The notes under the pieces were generated by a model. It did not search any database and was not told where the DNA came from. It saw only the letters and a program-made list of their open reading frames with translations. A DNA stretch of 39,850 nt from Phytoactinopolyspora alkaliphila (GTDB taxonomy: Bacteria; Actinomycetota; Actinomycetes; Jiangellales; Jiangellaceae), in NCBI RefSeq assembly GCF_010550695.1, contig NZ_JAAGOB010000002.1, positions 616,210 to 656,059 of the forward strand. Direction: 5' to 3'. Each line of letters opens with the position of its first letter. The stretch's first letter is position 1. Shown here piece after piece: positions 1 to 8,196 of the stretch. The translations under genes and the position numbers were made by a program.

Positions 1-84
1 GGGAGTGCGGTCTTCGGGCGTCGCGCTCCGTGGCGGTGAAGCATGCCACGGAGGGCTCTTAAAGTGCCCGAAGACCGCACTCCC
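1..84. repeat. Nested inverted repeat, probable terminator of the ybjN-mshA operon
   Basis: Positions 1-19 and 66-84 are perfect 19-base inverted repeats (left arm begins GGGAGTGCGG). Inside them lies a second hairpin, with 26-34 pairing with 45-53. The structure sits downstream of the minus-strand ybjN stop at 154, so a terminator role is plausible. It may extend left of the window. Positions 85-153 hold no gene that I can see. Confidence 0.6.
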
Positions 85-153
85 GCCCCACAGCTCCCGA
101 GGTGACGCGCCTCTGTTCTGTCCTCGGCCCGACCTCGCTTGGTTGGGGTGGGA

Positions 154-642
154 TTACCCCACGTCGGGGCGGAGGTGTTCGAAGGCGGCGAGGTTACGGG
201 TGGACTCGCCGCGCTCCAGCCTCCACGCCCACTCGCGCCGGATGGAGGCCGCGAATCCCAGCTCGAGGATGGTGTTGAACGACGAGTCGGCGGTGTCGAG
301 CACTGTGCCCAGCAGCCGGTCCAGCTCCTGCTCCGTCACCGCCACCAAGGGCAGCCGTCCTACTAGATAGATGTCGCCGGACTGGTCGACGGTGAACGCA
401 ACGCCGCGCAGCTTGGCGTTTCGCTCGAGAAGCCAGCGGTGGACGCGCTCGTGGTTCTCGTCGGGTCGGCGCGCAACAAAAGCGCTGACCGCCAGGCCCT
501 GCGCCTTGACCGCCAGGTGGCAGGTGGTCTTGAGCTTGGCCTCTCCCGGCAAGTCCACGGTGAACGTGCCCGGGGCGGTCTCTTCCCACGTCTGGCCGCA
601 CGAGGCCAGGTACTCGCGGATGACGTTCTCGGTCACGGGCAC
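154..642 (-). CDS. YbjN domain-containing protein
   Basis: A 162-residue protein that looks like a complete YbjN-family (putative sensory transduction regulator) single-domain protein. The family has a chaperone-like alpha/beta fold; its biochemical role is not settled. There is no signal peptide or membrane segment. The start codon at 642 lies inside the 3' end of mshA (stop at 633), so the two genes overlap by 10 bases and are probably translationally coupled. The mshA-ybjN pairing also occurs in mycobacteria (Rv0486-Rv0487), which supports the call. The gene ends before the large inverted repeat at 1-84. Confidence 0.85.
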   Translation of the reverse strand: MPVTENVIREYLASCGQTWEETAPGTFTVDLPGEAKLKTTCHLAVKAQGLAVSAFVARRPDENHERVHRWLLERNAKLRGVAFTVDQSGDIYLVGRLPLVAVTEQELDRLLGTVLDTADSSFNTILELGFAASIRREWAWRLERGESTRNLAAFEHLRPDVG

Positions 643-1928
643 ATCACCTCGGCGAACAGCTGGGCGCGTCGTCGTTCACATGCTTCGGCATAGACCTCGA
701 GCGTACGGGCCGCCGTGGTCTCCCACCCGAACGACGCCGCATGCCGGGCCGCGCCGGCACGCAACCGCCGCAACCGGGCGGCGTCGGTGACGAGCGAGCC
801 GAGTGCACGCGACCAGACGACCGGATCGTGGCCGTCGACCAGCAGCCCGGAATGGTCATCGCGCACCGCGGTGCGCAACCCACCGACGGCGGAGGCGACC
901 ACAGGGGTACCGCAGGCCTGGGATTCGAGCGCCACGAGCCCGAACGACTCGCTGTACGACGGCACCACCGTGAGGTCGGCCGCCCGATACCACTGCGCGA
1001 GCGTGGGCTGGTCCACCGGCGGGTAGAACTCGACCACGTCGTCGACACGCAATTCCCGGGCGAGCCGCATCAGCTCGCCGGGGCGATCCATACCGGTTCC
1101 CGACGGCCCGCCGACGATCGGCACGACCAGTCGCGTCCGCAGCGCCGGCGCCTCGGCGACAAGTCTGGCCGCGGCGCGAACCAGGACATCGGGCGCCTTC
1201 AACGGCTGGATCCGGCCGGCGAACAGGAGCACGACGTCGTCGTGACCGAGACCGAGCGCCGCCCTGGCCGCGCGGCGGGAACCCGGCGTGAACACCGAAA
1301 GATCCACACCGGGGCGCACGGTGGCGACCTTGTCCGGGTCCGCCCCGTAGAGCACGCTCAGCTGACGAGCCTCGTCGTCGGTGTTCGCCACGATCCGGTG
1401 CGCGGCATCGACCACCTGCTCCTCGCCGACCTCACGAGCGCGTGGCTCAGGGACGTCGCCCGCGGCTAGGGCGAGATTCTTGACCTTGGCCATGGTATGC
1501 ATCGAATGAACGAGGGGCACGCCCCACCGGTCGGTCGCCAGCCATCCCACCTGGCCGGACAGCCAATAATGCGAGTGGACGACGTCGTACCAGCCAGGTT
1601 TCCGGCCCGCCTCGGCTCGCAAGACACCAGTGGCGAACGCGCACAGCTGGGCGGCGAGGTCGGCCTTGCTGAGGTCGCCGTACGGACCGGCCATCACGTG
1701 CCGCACGTGCACGCCCGGCGCCACTTCCACGACCGGCGGAAGCTCGGAGGTGGTGGCGCGGGTGAAGATCTCCACCTCGACGTCCAGCCGGGCGAGCTGC
1801 TTGGCGAGTTCCGCCACGTAGACGTTCATGCCTCCGGCGTCGCCCGTGCCCGGCTGGTCGAGTGGGGACGTGTGCACGCTGAGCATGGCGACTCGCCGGG
1901 GCGTCGTAGCGCGAGCGGAACCTGACAC
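633..1928 (-). CDS. mshA: D-inositol-3-phosphate glycosyltransferase, mycothiol biosynthesis
   Basis: GT-B, family 4 retaining glycosyltransferase that transfers GlcNAc from UDP-GlcNAc to 1L-myo-inositol 1-phosphate, the first committed step of mycothiol synthesis in the cytoplasm. The N-terminus has the MshA signature [20 protein letters not shown]. The C-terminal half has [14 protein letters not shown] and the nucleotide-sugar E-x7-E motif in [19 protein letters not shown]. Possible starts are TTG/ATG-type codons at 1973, ATG 1937 and GTG 1928. A GAAGGGG sits one base before ATG 1937 but about ten before GTG 1928, so I prefer GTG 1928 (431 residues). Length fits the family. It is co-transcribed with ybjN and divergent from the L,D-transpeptidase gene. 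Confidence 0.93.
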   Translation of the reverse strand: MSGSARATTPRRVAMLSVHTSPLDQPGTGDAGGMNVYVAELAKQLARLDVEVEIFTRATTSELPPVVEVAPGVHVRHVMAGPYGDLSKADLAAQLCAFATGVLRAEAGRKPGWYDVVHSHYWLSGQVGWLATDRWGVPLVHSMHTMAKVKNLALAAGDVPEPRAREVGEEQVVDAAHRIVANTDDEARQLSVLYGADPDKVATVRPGVDLSVFTPGSRRAARAALGLGHDDVVLLFAGRIQPLKAPDVLVRAAARLVAEAPALRTRLVVPIVGGPSGTGMDRPGELMRLARELRVDDVVEFYPPVDQPTLAQWYRAADLTVVPSYSESFGLVALESQACGTPVVASAVGGLRTAVRDDHSGLLVDGHDPVVWSRALGSLVTDAARLRRLRAGAARHAASFGWETTAARTLEVYAEACERRRAQLFAEVMCP

Positions 1929-2188
1929 CGTCCACATACCCCTTCGCCGAAACCTCGCTGACCTTTTCTGCAACGCGGCAACATCGTCGTCTCTTCCGAC
2001 CCGGTCAGCGCGATGAGGGCCCGCCGAATGGAGCGGCTTTGTCGATCACACAGCGACTCAGTAGTTTTGAGTTCAACTTGTGACGATTTCTCTGGTTCAA
2101 TCCTTGCAACCAGATCGGCACGATGGGCGTCATTCGGAGTGGGGGACGGCGCAGACGGCGCCGCGTCCGTGTGAAGGGAAGAGGGTTC

Positions 2189-3364
2189 GTGCGCGGGAAG
2201 AAACTGACGAGCACCATCGTCGCCATCCTGGCGGTCATCGCCATAGGCGCGGGGGGTGCCTATGGCCTGACCATGCTGGGTGATGACGACGATGCCGCAT
2301 CCGGGACCTCGACGGAGGCGTCGAGTGCTCCGTCGAGCCCGAGCCTGCAGACACCGACCACCACTCCGACACCGGCAGGTGGCGCGGCGACCGACGTCGC
2401 TCCGTCCCCCACCAAGACGCCCACACCCACGCCCACCGATACTCCGACGCCCAAGGCGCTCATGGCCAGCGGCGACGACGGCGACGACGTGCGTGAGCTG
2501 CAGGCCCGGCTGAAGCAGATCGACTGGTACGCGCCGGACATCACGGGCGCCTACGACGACATCACCGTCGAGGCCGTCGAGGGATTCCAGGCGAAGCGGG
2601 GCCTTCCCGACACCGGCAAGGTGGATCAGGAGACGTGGGATCGGCTCGTCGACATGACCCGGGAACCCACCGACGACGAGCTCCACAACCGCATCGTTGC
2701 CGGGCCGCCGATCCTCAAGCCCGGAGACAGCGGCGACAAGGTGCGCGAGCTCCAGGCTCGACTGAAGCAGATCGCGTGGTTCTCCGGCGAAGTCACGCCG
2801 AACTACGGCGACGTCACCAGGCAGTCCGTCGCAGGATTCCAGGCCAAGCGGGGTCTCCCTGAGACAGGCGCCGTCGACCAGGAGACCTGGGACCGTCTCG
2901 TCGGCATGACCCGCCAGCCCACCGACGACGAGCTCCACAACCGCGAGCCCGAACCGGACGAGGACGATGACTCCGGCGACGTCGGTTCCGCACCTCACCC
3001 GGAGTGCGCCACCGGCCGGGTGCTGTGCATCGACAAGTCCACGAATTCCCTGCGCTGGATGGTCGACGGCAACATCAAGATGACGCTCGACGTGCGTTTC
3101 GGCTCCGAATTGACGCCCACCAGAGAGGGAACGTTCAGCGTGGGCTGGAAGTCGCGTGATCATGTGTCCTCGCTCTACGACACGCCGATGCCGTACGCGA
3201 TGTTCTTCAGCGGTGGGCAAGCTATCCACTACTCGCCCGACTTCGCGGCGAACGGGTACAACGGCGCGTCGCACGGATGCGTGAACGTACGGGACAAGGG
3301 CGCGATCGCGTCGCTATTCGACCAGGTCAAGGTCGGCGACAAGGTCGTCGTCTTCTGGTCCTAG
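2189..3364 (+). CDS. Exported L,D-transpeptidase with two peptidoglycan-binding domains
   Basis: An envelope enzyme expected to form 3-3 cross-links in peptidoglycan or attach proteins to it. Residue numbers are from the GTG at 2189, which follows AAGGGAAGAGGG; an upstream ATG at 2123 would add an Arg-rich stretch. A signal anchor (STIVAILAVIAIGAGGAYGL) lies at about residues 7-28. A Thr/Pro/Ser-rich linker follows to about 90. Two PG_binding_1 repeats come next (about 95-155 and 178-238), each with a VRELQARLKQI helix. An acidic linker precedes the YkuD catalytic domain (about 265-391). That domain carries the HxxxxxxxxxxxxxSHGC-type motif ending SHGCVNVRD, with the catalytic Cys. The stop codon abuts the palindrome at 3364. 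Confidence 0.9.
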   Translation: MRGKKLTSTIVAILAVIAIGAGGAYGLTMLGDDDDAASGTSTEASSAPSSPSLQTPTTTPTPAGGAATDVAPSPTKTPTPTPTDTPTPKALMASGDDGDDVRELQARLKQIDWYAPDITGAYDDITVEAVEGFQAKRGLPDTGKVDQETWDRLVDMTREPTDDELHNRIVAGPPILKPGDSGDKVRELQARLKQIAWFSGEVTPNYGDVTRQSVAGFQAKRGLPETGAVDQETWDRLVGMTRQPTDDELHNREPEPDEDDDSGDVGSAPHPECATGRVLCIDKSTNSLRWMVDGNIKMTLDVRFGSELTPTREGTFSVGWKSRDHVSSLYDTPMPYAMFFSGGQAIHYSPDFAANGYNGASHGCVNVRDKGAIASLFDQVKVGDKVVVFWS

Positions 3365-3433
3365 CCCCTGGCATGGGTTAGGGTCGCTGAAAACGGACAT
3401 TTCGGGTGTCAGCGCGACCTCAACCCATGCGGA
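3364..3433. repeat. Left palindromic end of the AbiEi/DUF559 cassette
   Basis: A ~70 bp imperfect palindrome: GGCATGGGTTAGGGTCGCT pairs with a right arm that ends CAACCCATGC. Its outer 25 bases (3364-3388) are an inverted repeat of 4139-4163 with one mismatch. Its inner arm (about 3413-3433) is likewise an inverted copy of 4093-4113. It begins at the last base of the L,D-transpeptidase stop codon, so it may also act as that gene's terminator. Confidence 0.75.
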
Positions 3434-4034
3434 GTACCACCGAGGTCAGGTATAGCGGCAGGGTCGCATCGCAACAGGGGCGCGCCGTACATCCGGTGAG
3501 CACGCATAGAGGCACGAAGAATCCGCTCTATCACCGCATCCGGCTCACGACGCACCTCCCGCCCGTTCCACCGGACCACCACGTAGTCCTCATCCTCGAT
3601 ACGTTCCTGTCGCCGCTTCTCGGCCAAGAGCGTGTCGCTGGCATCGCGATAGGGGTCTAGGTACTTGATCTCGCCGTCAACCTCGCCGACGACGCGATGT
3701 GCTCGCCAGAGAAAGTCGGACCGCACCCCTCCCACACCCTGTCCCACCACCCATGGATTGCACTCAGGGGCCGCCAGGCCGCGACTCAGGAACAGAACGA
3801 AGGACTCATGGCTCGCGTAGGTCCGTGACTCGAGCGAGGACATGGCGGCCGCCACCTCCAGGGCATGCATCGAGACGTCACCCCGCTCAGCCGCCTCCAT
3901 AATTCCCGGCGAACGTACACACCACGGCGGACACCTACGATCACGCCAACCGAAATCTGATGCTTGAGGAAGGACGGCGTCATGCCGACCGACGCCGCTT
4001 CGCGACGATTGAATACGGGAGGGACTCCGTCCAT
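3409..4034 (-). pseudogene. Frameshifted AbiEi-like winged-helix / DUF559 (Vsr-like) nuclease gene
   Basis: Two reading frames join into one protein family. The upstream frame (from ATG 4034; an ATG at 4100 is also open) gives an AbiEi-antitoxin-like N-terminal wHTH with FNRREAASVGMTPSFLKHQI and GVIVGVRRGVYVRRELW. The downstream frame resumes with EAAERGDVSMHALEVAAAM and carries a DUF559-like domain with VVGEVDGEIKYLD, whose D..E.K residues fit a PD-(D/E)xK core. The switch falls near 3895-3900, in the bases reading TTATGGAGGCGG on the minus strand. Adding one G there restores ELWEAAERGD. Proteins of this architecture are common solitary genes in actinomycetes; their function is not established. 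No toxin partner is adjacent. A sequencing error is possible. Confidence 0.75.
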
Positions 4035-4092
4035 AACGGACAGCCTCGGCGTGGCGGTTGTTCTCGCAAAGTCCGTTATCCACAGGCCGGTG

Positions 4093-4163
4093 CTCCGCAT
4101 GGGTTAAGGTCGCTAGAAACGGACAATTCGGGCGGCACAGCGACCTTAACCCATGCCAGGGGC
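4093..4163. repeat. Right palindromic end of the AbiEi/DUF559 cassette
   Basis: A ~71 bp palindrome with arms CTCCGCATGGGTTAAGGTCG and CGACCTTAACCCATGC. Its outer end (4139-4163) matches the reverse complement of 3364-3388 at 24 of 25 bases. The loop GAAACGGACAATTCGGG resembles the left element's loop in the same orientation, although the outer flanks are inverted. Confidence 0.75.
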
Positions 4164-4262
4164 AAGAATTAGGGGGCGGGAACAGCGGGAAGCCGGTAGA
4201 ATCCATAACGGTCCATGTCCGGACACGTCACGCCCGTACACATTTCATTGCCGGAGACTGCT

Positions 4263-7200
4263 GTGCCTTCCCGCACCTCGTCCAGCCCTTCAAGCCCGTC
4301 AGATCACAACTCTCCGTCCGCTGCCGCGTCAGATCCCGCGGCCCCCGCCACCGCCGCGGTCGGCGGAACCACTGAGTCAGACACCACGTCAGATCGTTCC
4401 CGCTCCGTACCCGGGCCTCAGTCTGCGCTGAGCACGGTCCAGGGGTCAGCGCAGTACTCGTCCGGTACCCGGCCACCAGCTGATCCGCCGGGTACATTCC
4501 GGCGGCTGGCCCCCTACCTGGCCAGACACAAACCGACCCTGACAATCTCGATTCTCCTGGCCTTGCTGTGGGCCGGCGCCGTCGCGGCCGTTCCCGTCAC
4601 CCAGGGCCGGGTGATCGACCACGCCATCATCGACGGCAGCGCGGCGCTCATGCCGATGCTCATCCTGCTGGTTGGACTGGCGCTCGCCCGTTTCCTGCTC
4701 TCCTGTGGCTGGCGCTACATCGGCGGCAAGACCGCGTTCCGTGTCCAGGACGATCTTCGCCGCGACGTCTACGACACATTGCAGCGTCTGGACTTCACCG
4801 GTCATTCGCAGCTCCAGAGCGGCCAGCTCGTCTCCCGGATCAGCAGCGACCTGCGCTACGTGCACATGCTGCTGAGCTGGATTCCGCAAGTCGCTGGATC
4901 GCTGTTGTCCGCCACCCTGGCGGTCGCGATCATGTTCACCCTGTCCCCGGTGCTCTCGGCGCTCGTCATCGCCGTGATCGCGGCGGTCTTCACGGTGACC
5001 AACCGGCAGCGCCGCAAGGTCTACGCCGCCGGTTGGGACGCTCAGCAGCGCGAGGCCGAGATGACCACGCGAGTCGAGGAGGCGGTCACCGGCGTCCGGG
5101 TCGTTCGCGCGTTCGGCCAGCAACCGGCCGAGACGTCGCGGCTACACGGTTCCCTGCTCGACATGTTCGCCGCCCGAGTGCGGGCGGTCCGGCTGCGCGC
5201 CCCGTTCATGGCGTCGCTCCAAGGTTCGCCGCTGGCCGGCCAGGTGCTCGTCCTGCTCGTCGGCGGCATGCTCGTTCTCAACGGCCACCTCACCATCGGT
5301 GTCTTCCTGGCCTGCACGGGGTATCTCGCCGAGCTGGTCGGGGTCGCCCGCGTCGCCGGCATGGTGCTGACCAACGCGCCGATGTGCCGCGCCGCGACCG
5401 AGCGTGTCGGCGAGCTCCTCGACCTGGAACCGGAGATCACTGAACCGCTGCGTCCCGTGGATGTCCGCCAGGACGGCGGTTCCATCTCGTTCCATCAGGT
5501 GCGCTTCGCCTACGCCGACGGCGACGGCCACCAGGTGCTGCGCGGGTTCTCACTCGACGTGAGCGCTGGGGAAACGGTCGCCCTGGTGGGCCCATCAGGC
5601 TGCGGAAAGTCAACGGCACTCACCATGCTGCCGCGATTCTTCGACACCGACGCCGGAACGGTGACCGTCGACGGCATCGACGTGCGCCGCTGGTCGCTTC
5701 CCTTGCTCCGCAGCCGTATCGGCGTGGTCTTCGAGAACAGCTTCCTCTTCTCGGACACCATCGCGGCGAACATCGCCTATGGCAGGCCGGACGCCACCCC
5801 GGAAGAGATCCGGGCCGCCGCCAAGGCGGCTGCCGCCGACGAGTTCATCGAACTTCTCTCCGAGGGCTACGACACCGTGGTGGGCGAGGAAGGCATCACC
5901 CTCTCCGGGGGTCAGCGCCAGCGCGTCGCCCTGGCGCGGGCTCTGCTCGCCGAGCCGGACATCCTGCTGCTCGACGACGCCACGTCGTCGGTCGACGTGA
6001 AGGTCGAAGAACGCATCCACGCGAATCTGAAGCCGTTCCTGGATCGACGTACCGTGCTCCTCGTGGCATACCGCGAGTCCACGTTGCGCCTAGCTGACCG
6101 GGTGGTCCTGGTGGACGACGGCCGGGTGGTAGACCAGGGCAGCCACGAGGAGCTGCTTAGCCGGTCCCCGCTCTATCGCGATCTGTTCGGCGACGGGATG
6201 GACGCGCCTGACGACGGCACGACGGGCCTGATGGGACAGGCGCGCACGGGCCGATTCGAGGCGACGGCGTCCGCCTGGGAGTCACGCCAGGACGCGACCG
6301 GTCACTTGCCATCCTCCGGCATGGCGATTCCCGCCCCGGTCGCCGCACAAATCTCGGCGCTCCCGCCGCCGAAGGACCCGCCCGCCGTCGATTTCGCGAG
6401 CGAGGGCGGTACGCAGGGTCCGCTGCGGCTTGCATCGTTCATCCGCCCCTACATGGGTGGCCTGCTGGTGGGTCTGGCGCTCGTCGTCCTGGAAGCACTC
6501 ATCGTCCTGGCCAATCCCATGCTGGTGCGCCGGGCGGTCGACGACGGAATGCTCGCGGGCTCGATGCCCGTACTGCTCACCATCTGCGCCATCGCGACCG
6601 TCCTCGTCGTCGCTCTCTGGTGGGACCAGCGCTCCGGCCTACTGTGGACGGCACGGAGTACCGAACGGCTCCTACTGGCGCTCCGGGTCAGAATCTTCGG
6701 CCAGCTCCAGCGCCTCGGGATCGACTACTACGACCGCACCCAGGCCGGCCGGATCATGACCCGGATGACGTCCGACGTGGACGCCATCGCCCAGCTGTTC
6801 CAGGTCGGGCTGATCAACACGGTCGTCAGCCTGACTACCTTCGCCGGCATGTCCATCGTCGTGGTCGTCCTCGACCCGATGCTCGCGCTGATCGTTCTCG
6901 GTGTGATCCCGTTCACCGCGCTCAGCACCTGGTGGTACCGCAAGCGCGCGTTCACTGCCTACGACAACGCGCGCGAACAGCTGTCCCTCATCAACGCCAA
7001 TATCCAGGAGAGCATGGCCGGGATCCGGGTCACCCATGCCTACCTCCGCGAGGCCGTCAACCTCAGCCGGTTCGCTGCGCTGGGCAGCCGCTACGTCGAC
7101 GCGAGCCTACGAGGACACTTCGCCACCTCCGTCTACGTGGCGAGCATCGAGCTGCTCTCCGTGCTGGCGATCGCCGCAGTCCTGGGCGTGGGCGCGATGC

Positions 7201-8111
7201 GCATCGAGGCGGGGACGCTGGCCCTGGGTACGCTCATCGCGTTCCTGCTGTACTTGGCCCAGGTGTTCGCTCCGGTCCAGCAGCTGTCCCAGGTGTTCGA
7301 CGTCTATCAGCGGGCACGCACGGGGCTGGTCCGGGTCCGGCGGCTTCTGGCGCTGGAGACGTCGACCCCGGTCGGTCCCGACGCCGAACAGGTGCAGAGC
7401 ATTCACGGGGACATCCGGTTCCACCGGGTGCGGCTGCGCTACGCCGGCACTTCGGTGGACGCTATCCGCGACGTGGACCTGCACATCCCGCCGGGTGAAC
7501 GGGTGGCATTCGTCGGCCGGACCGGGGCGGGGAAATCGACGTTGTCGAAGCTCATCGCGCGCTTCTACGACCCGACCGCCGGCGATGTGCTGGTGGACGG
7601 CCGTCCGCTGCGCAACGTGGACCTCACGAGTTACCGCAGCCACCTGGGCTACGTTCCACAGGAGCCGTTCCTGTTCTCCCGGACCGTGCGGGACAACATC
7701 GCCTATGCCAAGCCGGACGCCACCGACGCCGAGGTCGAGGCCGCGGCGCGGGCGGTGGGAGCGCACGAGTTCATCGAGCGGTTGCCCGGTGGGTACCACC
7801 ACGTGGTGGCCGAGCGGGGACGCTCCCTGTCAGCCGGACAGCGGCAGCTGGTGTGCCTGGCCCGCGCATTGCTGCACGACCCGTCCATCCTGATCCTGGA
7901 CGAGGCGACGTCCAACCTGGACCTGGCCAGCGAGCGCAAGGTCAACCAGGCCATGCGAGTCGCCTCGGCGGGTCGGACGACGCTGGTGGTGACCCACCGG
8001 CCGCAGTCCCTCCATTGGGTGGACCGCGTGATCGTGGTCGCGGACGGGAAGGTCGCGGGCGACGAGCCGGCACCGGACTACGTCGCCCGTGTCCTGGAAC
8101 CCGCCAGCTGA
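4263..8111 (+). CDS. Single-chain ABC exporter, TMD-NBD-TMD-NBD, one degenerate ATP site
   Basis: A full-length type IV (ABCB-like) exporter in one polypeptide of about 1280 residues, comparable to large actinobacterial multidrug exporters such as Rv0194. GTG 4263 follows CCGGAG with a 6-base gap; an ATG at 4215 is open but less well served. A Ser/Thr/Pro-rich N-terminal tail precedes the first membrane domain. NBD1 has Walker A GPSGCGKST, signature LSGGQRQR, Walker B ILLLDDATSSVD (Asp where Glu is catalytic), Q-loop Gln replaced (VVFENSFLFS) and H-loop His replaced by Tyr (LLVAYRESTL). NBD2 has GRTGAGKST, PQEPFLFS, LSAGQRQL, ILILDEATSNLD and VVTHRPQSL. The asymmetry matches heterodimeric exporters with one catalytic site. 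Substrate unknown; drugs or lipids are possible. Confidence 0.92.
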   Translation: MPSRTSSSPSSPSDHNSPSAAASDPAAPATAAVGGTTESDTTSDRSRSVPGPQSALSTVQGSAQYSSGTRPPADPPGTFRRLAPYLARHKPTLTISILLALLWAGAVAAVPVTQGRVIDHAIIDGSAALMPMLILLVGLALARFLLSCGWRYIGGKTAFRVQDDLRRDVYDTLQRLDFTGHSQLQSGQLVSRISSDLRYVHMLLSWIPQVAGSLLSATLAVAIMFTLSPVLSALVIAVIAAVFTVTNRQRRKVYAAGWDAQQREAEMTTRVEEAVTGVRVVRAFGQQPAETSRLHGSLLDMFAARVRAVRLRAPFMASLQGSPLAGQVLVLLVGGMLVLNGHLTIGVFLACTGYLAELVGVARVAGMVLTNAPMCRAATERVGELLDLEPEITEPLRPVDVRQDGGSISFHQVRFAYADGDGHQVLRGFSLDVSAGETVALVGPSGCGKSTALTMLPRFFDTDAGTVTVDGIDVRRWSLPLLRSRIGVVFENSFLFSDTIAANIAYGRPDATPEEIRAAAKAAAADEFIELLSEGYDTVVGEEGITLSGGQRQRVALARALLAEPDILLLDDATSSVDVKVEERIHANLKPFLDRRTVLLVAYRESTLRLADRVVLVDDGRVVDQGSHEELLSRSPLYRDLFGDGMDAPDDGTTGLMGQARTGRFEATASAWESRQDATGHLPSSGMAIPAPVAAQISALPPPKDPPAVDFASEGGTQGPLRLASFIRPYMGGLLVGLALVVLEALIVLANPMLVRRAVDDGMLAGSMPVLLTICAIATVLVVALWWDQRSGLLWTARSTERLLLALRVRIFGQLQRLGIDYYDRTQAGRIMTRMTSDVDAIAQLFQVGLINTVVSLTTFAGMSIVVVVLDPMLALIVLGVIPFTALSTWWYRKRAFTAYDNAREQLSLINANIQESMAGIRVTHAYLREAVNLSRFAALGSRYVDASLRGHFATSVYVASIELLSVLAIAAVLGVGAMRIEAGTLALGTLIAFLLYLAQVFAPVQQLSQVFDVYQRARTGLVRVRRLLALETSTPVGPDAEQVQSIHGDIRFHRVRLRYAGTSVDAIRDVDLHIPPGERVAFVGRTGAGKSTLSKLIARFYDPTAGDVLVDGRPLRNVDLTSYRSHLGYVPQEPFLFSRTVRDNIAYAKPDATDAEVEAAARAVGAHEFIERLPGGYHHVVAERGRSLSAGQRQLVCLARALLHDPSILILDEATSNLDLASERKVNQAMRVASAGRTTLVVTHRPQSLHWVDRVIVVADGKVAGDEPAPDYVARVLEPAS

Positions 8112-8128
8112 CGTCCAACCCTCGTGTT

Positions 8129-8172
8129 GATCATGGGCACGTGTCCCCGCACGGGCACGTCTGCCCATGATC
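8129..8172. terminator. Bidirectional palindromic terminator between exporter and rhaB
   Basis: Arms GATCATGGGCA (8129-8139) and TGCCCATGATC (8162-8172) are perfect inverted repeats, with a further partly palindromic core between them (ACGTGTCCCCGCACGGGCAC). It lies between the converging stop codons of the ABC exporter (8111) and rhaB (8197). Confidence 0.7.
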
Positions 8173-8196
8173 GGCGCGAGAGGTCAACTGTCCCGC

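Noticed and set aside
1826-3274. 482-residue minus-strand ORF opposite the L,D-transpeptidase
   Set aside because: It is the antisense frame of a clearly coding gene, Arg/Val/Gly-rich with no domain, and is a typical GC-rich shadow.
3364-4163. Classical insertion sequence
   Set aside because: Terminal inverted repeats are present but no transposase or integrase is encoded and no direct target duplication is visible, so it is listed only as a candidate cassette.
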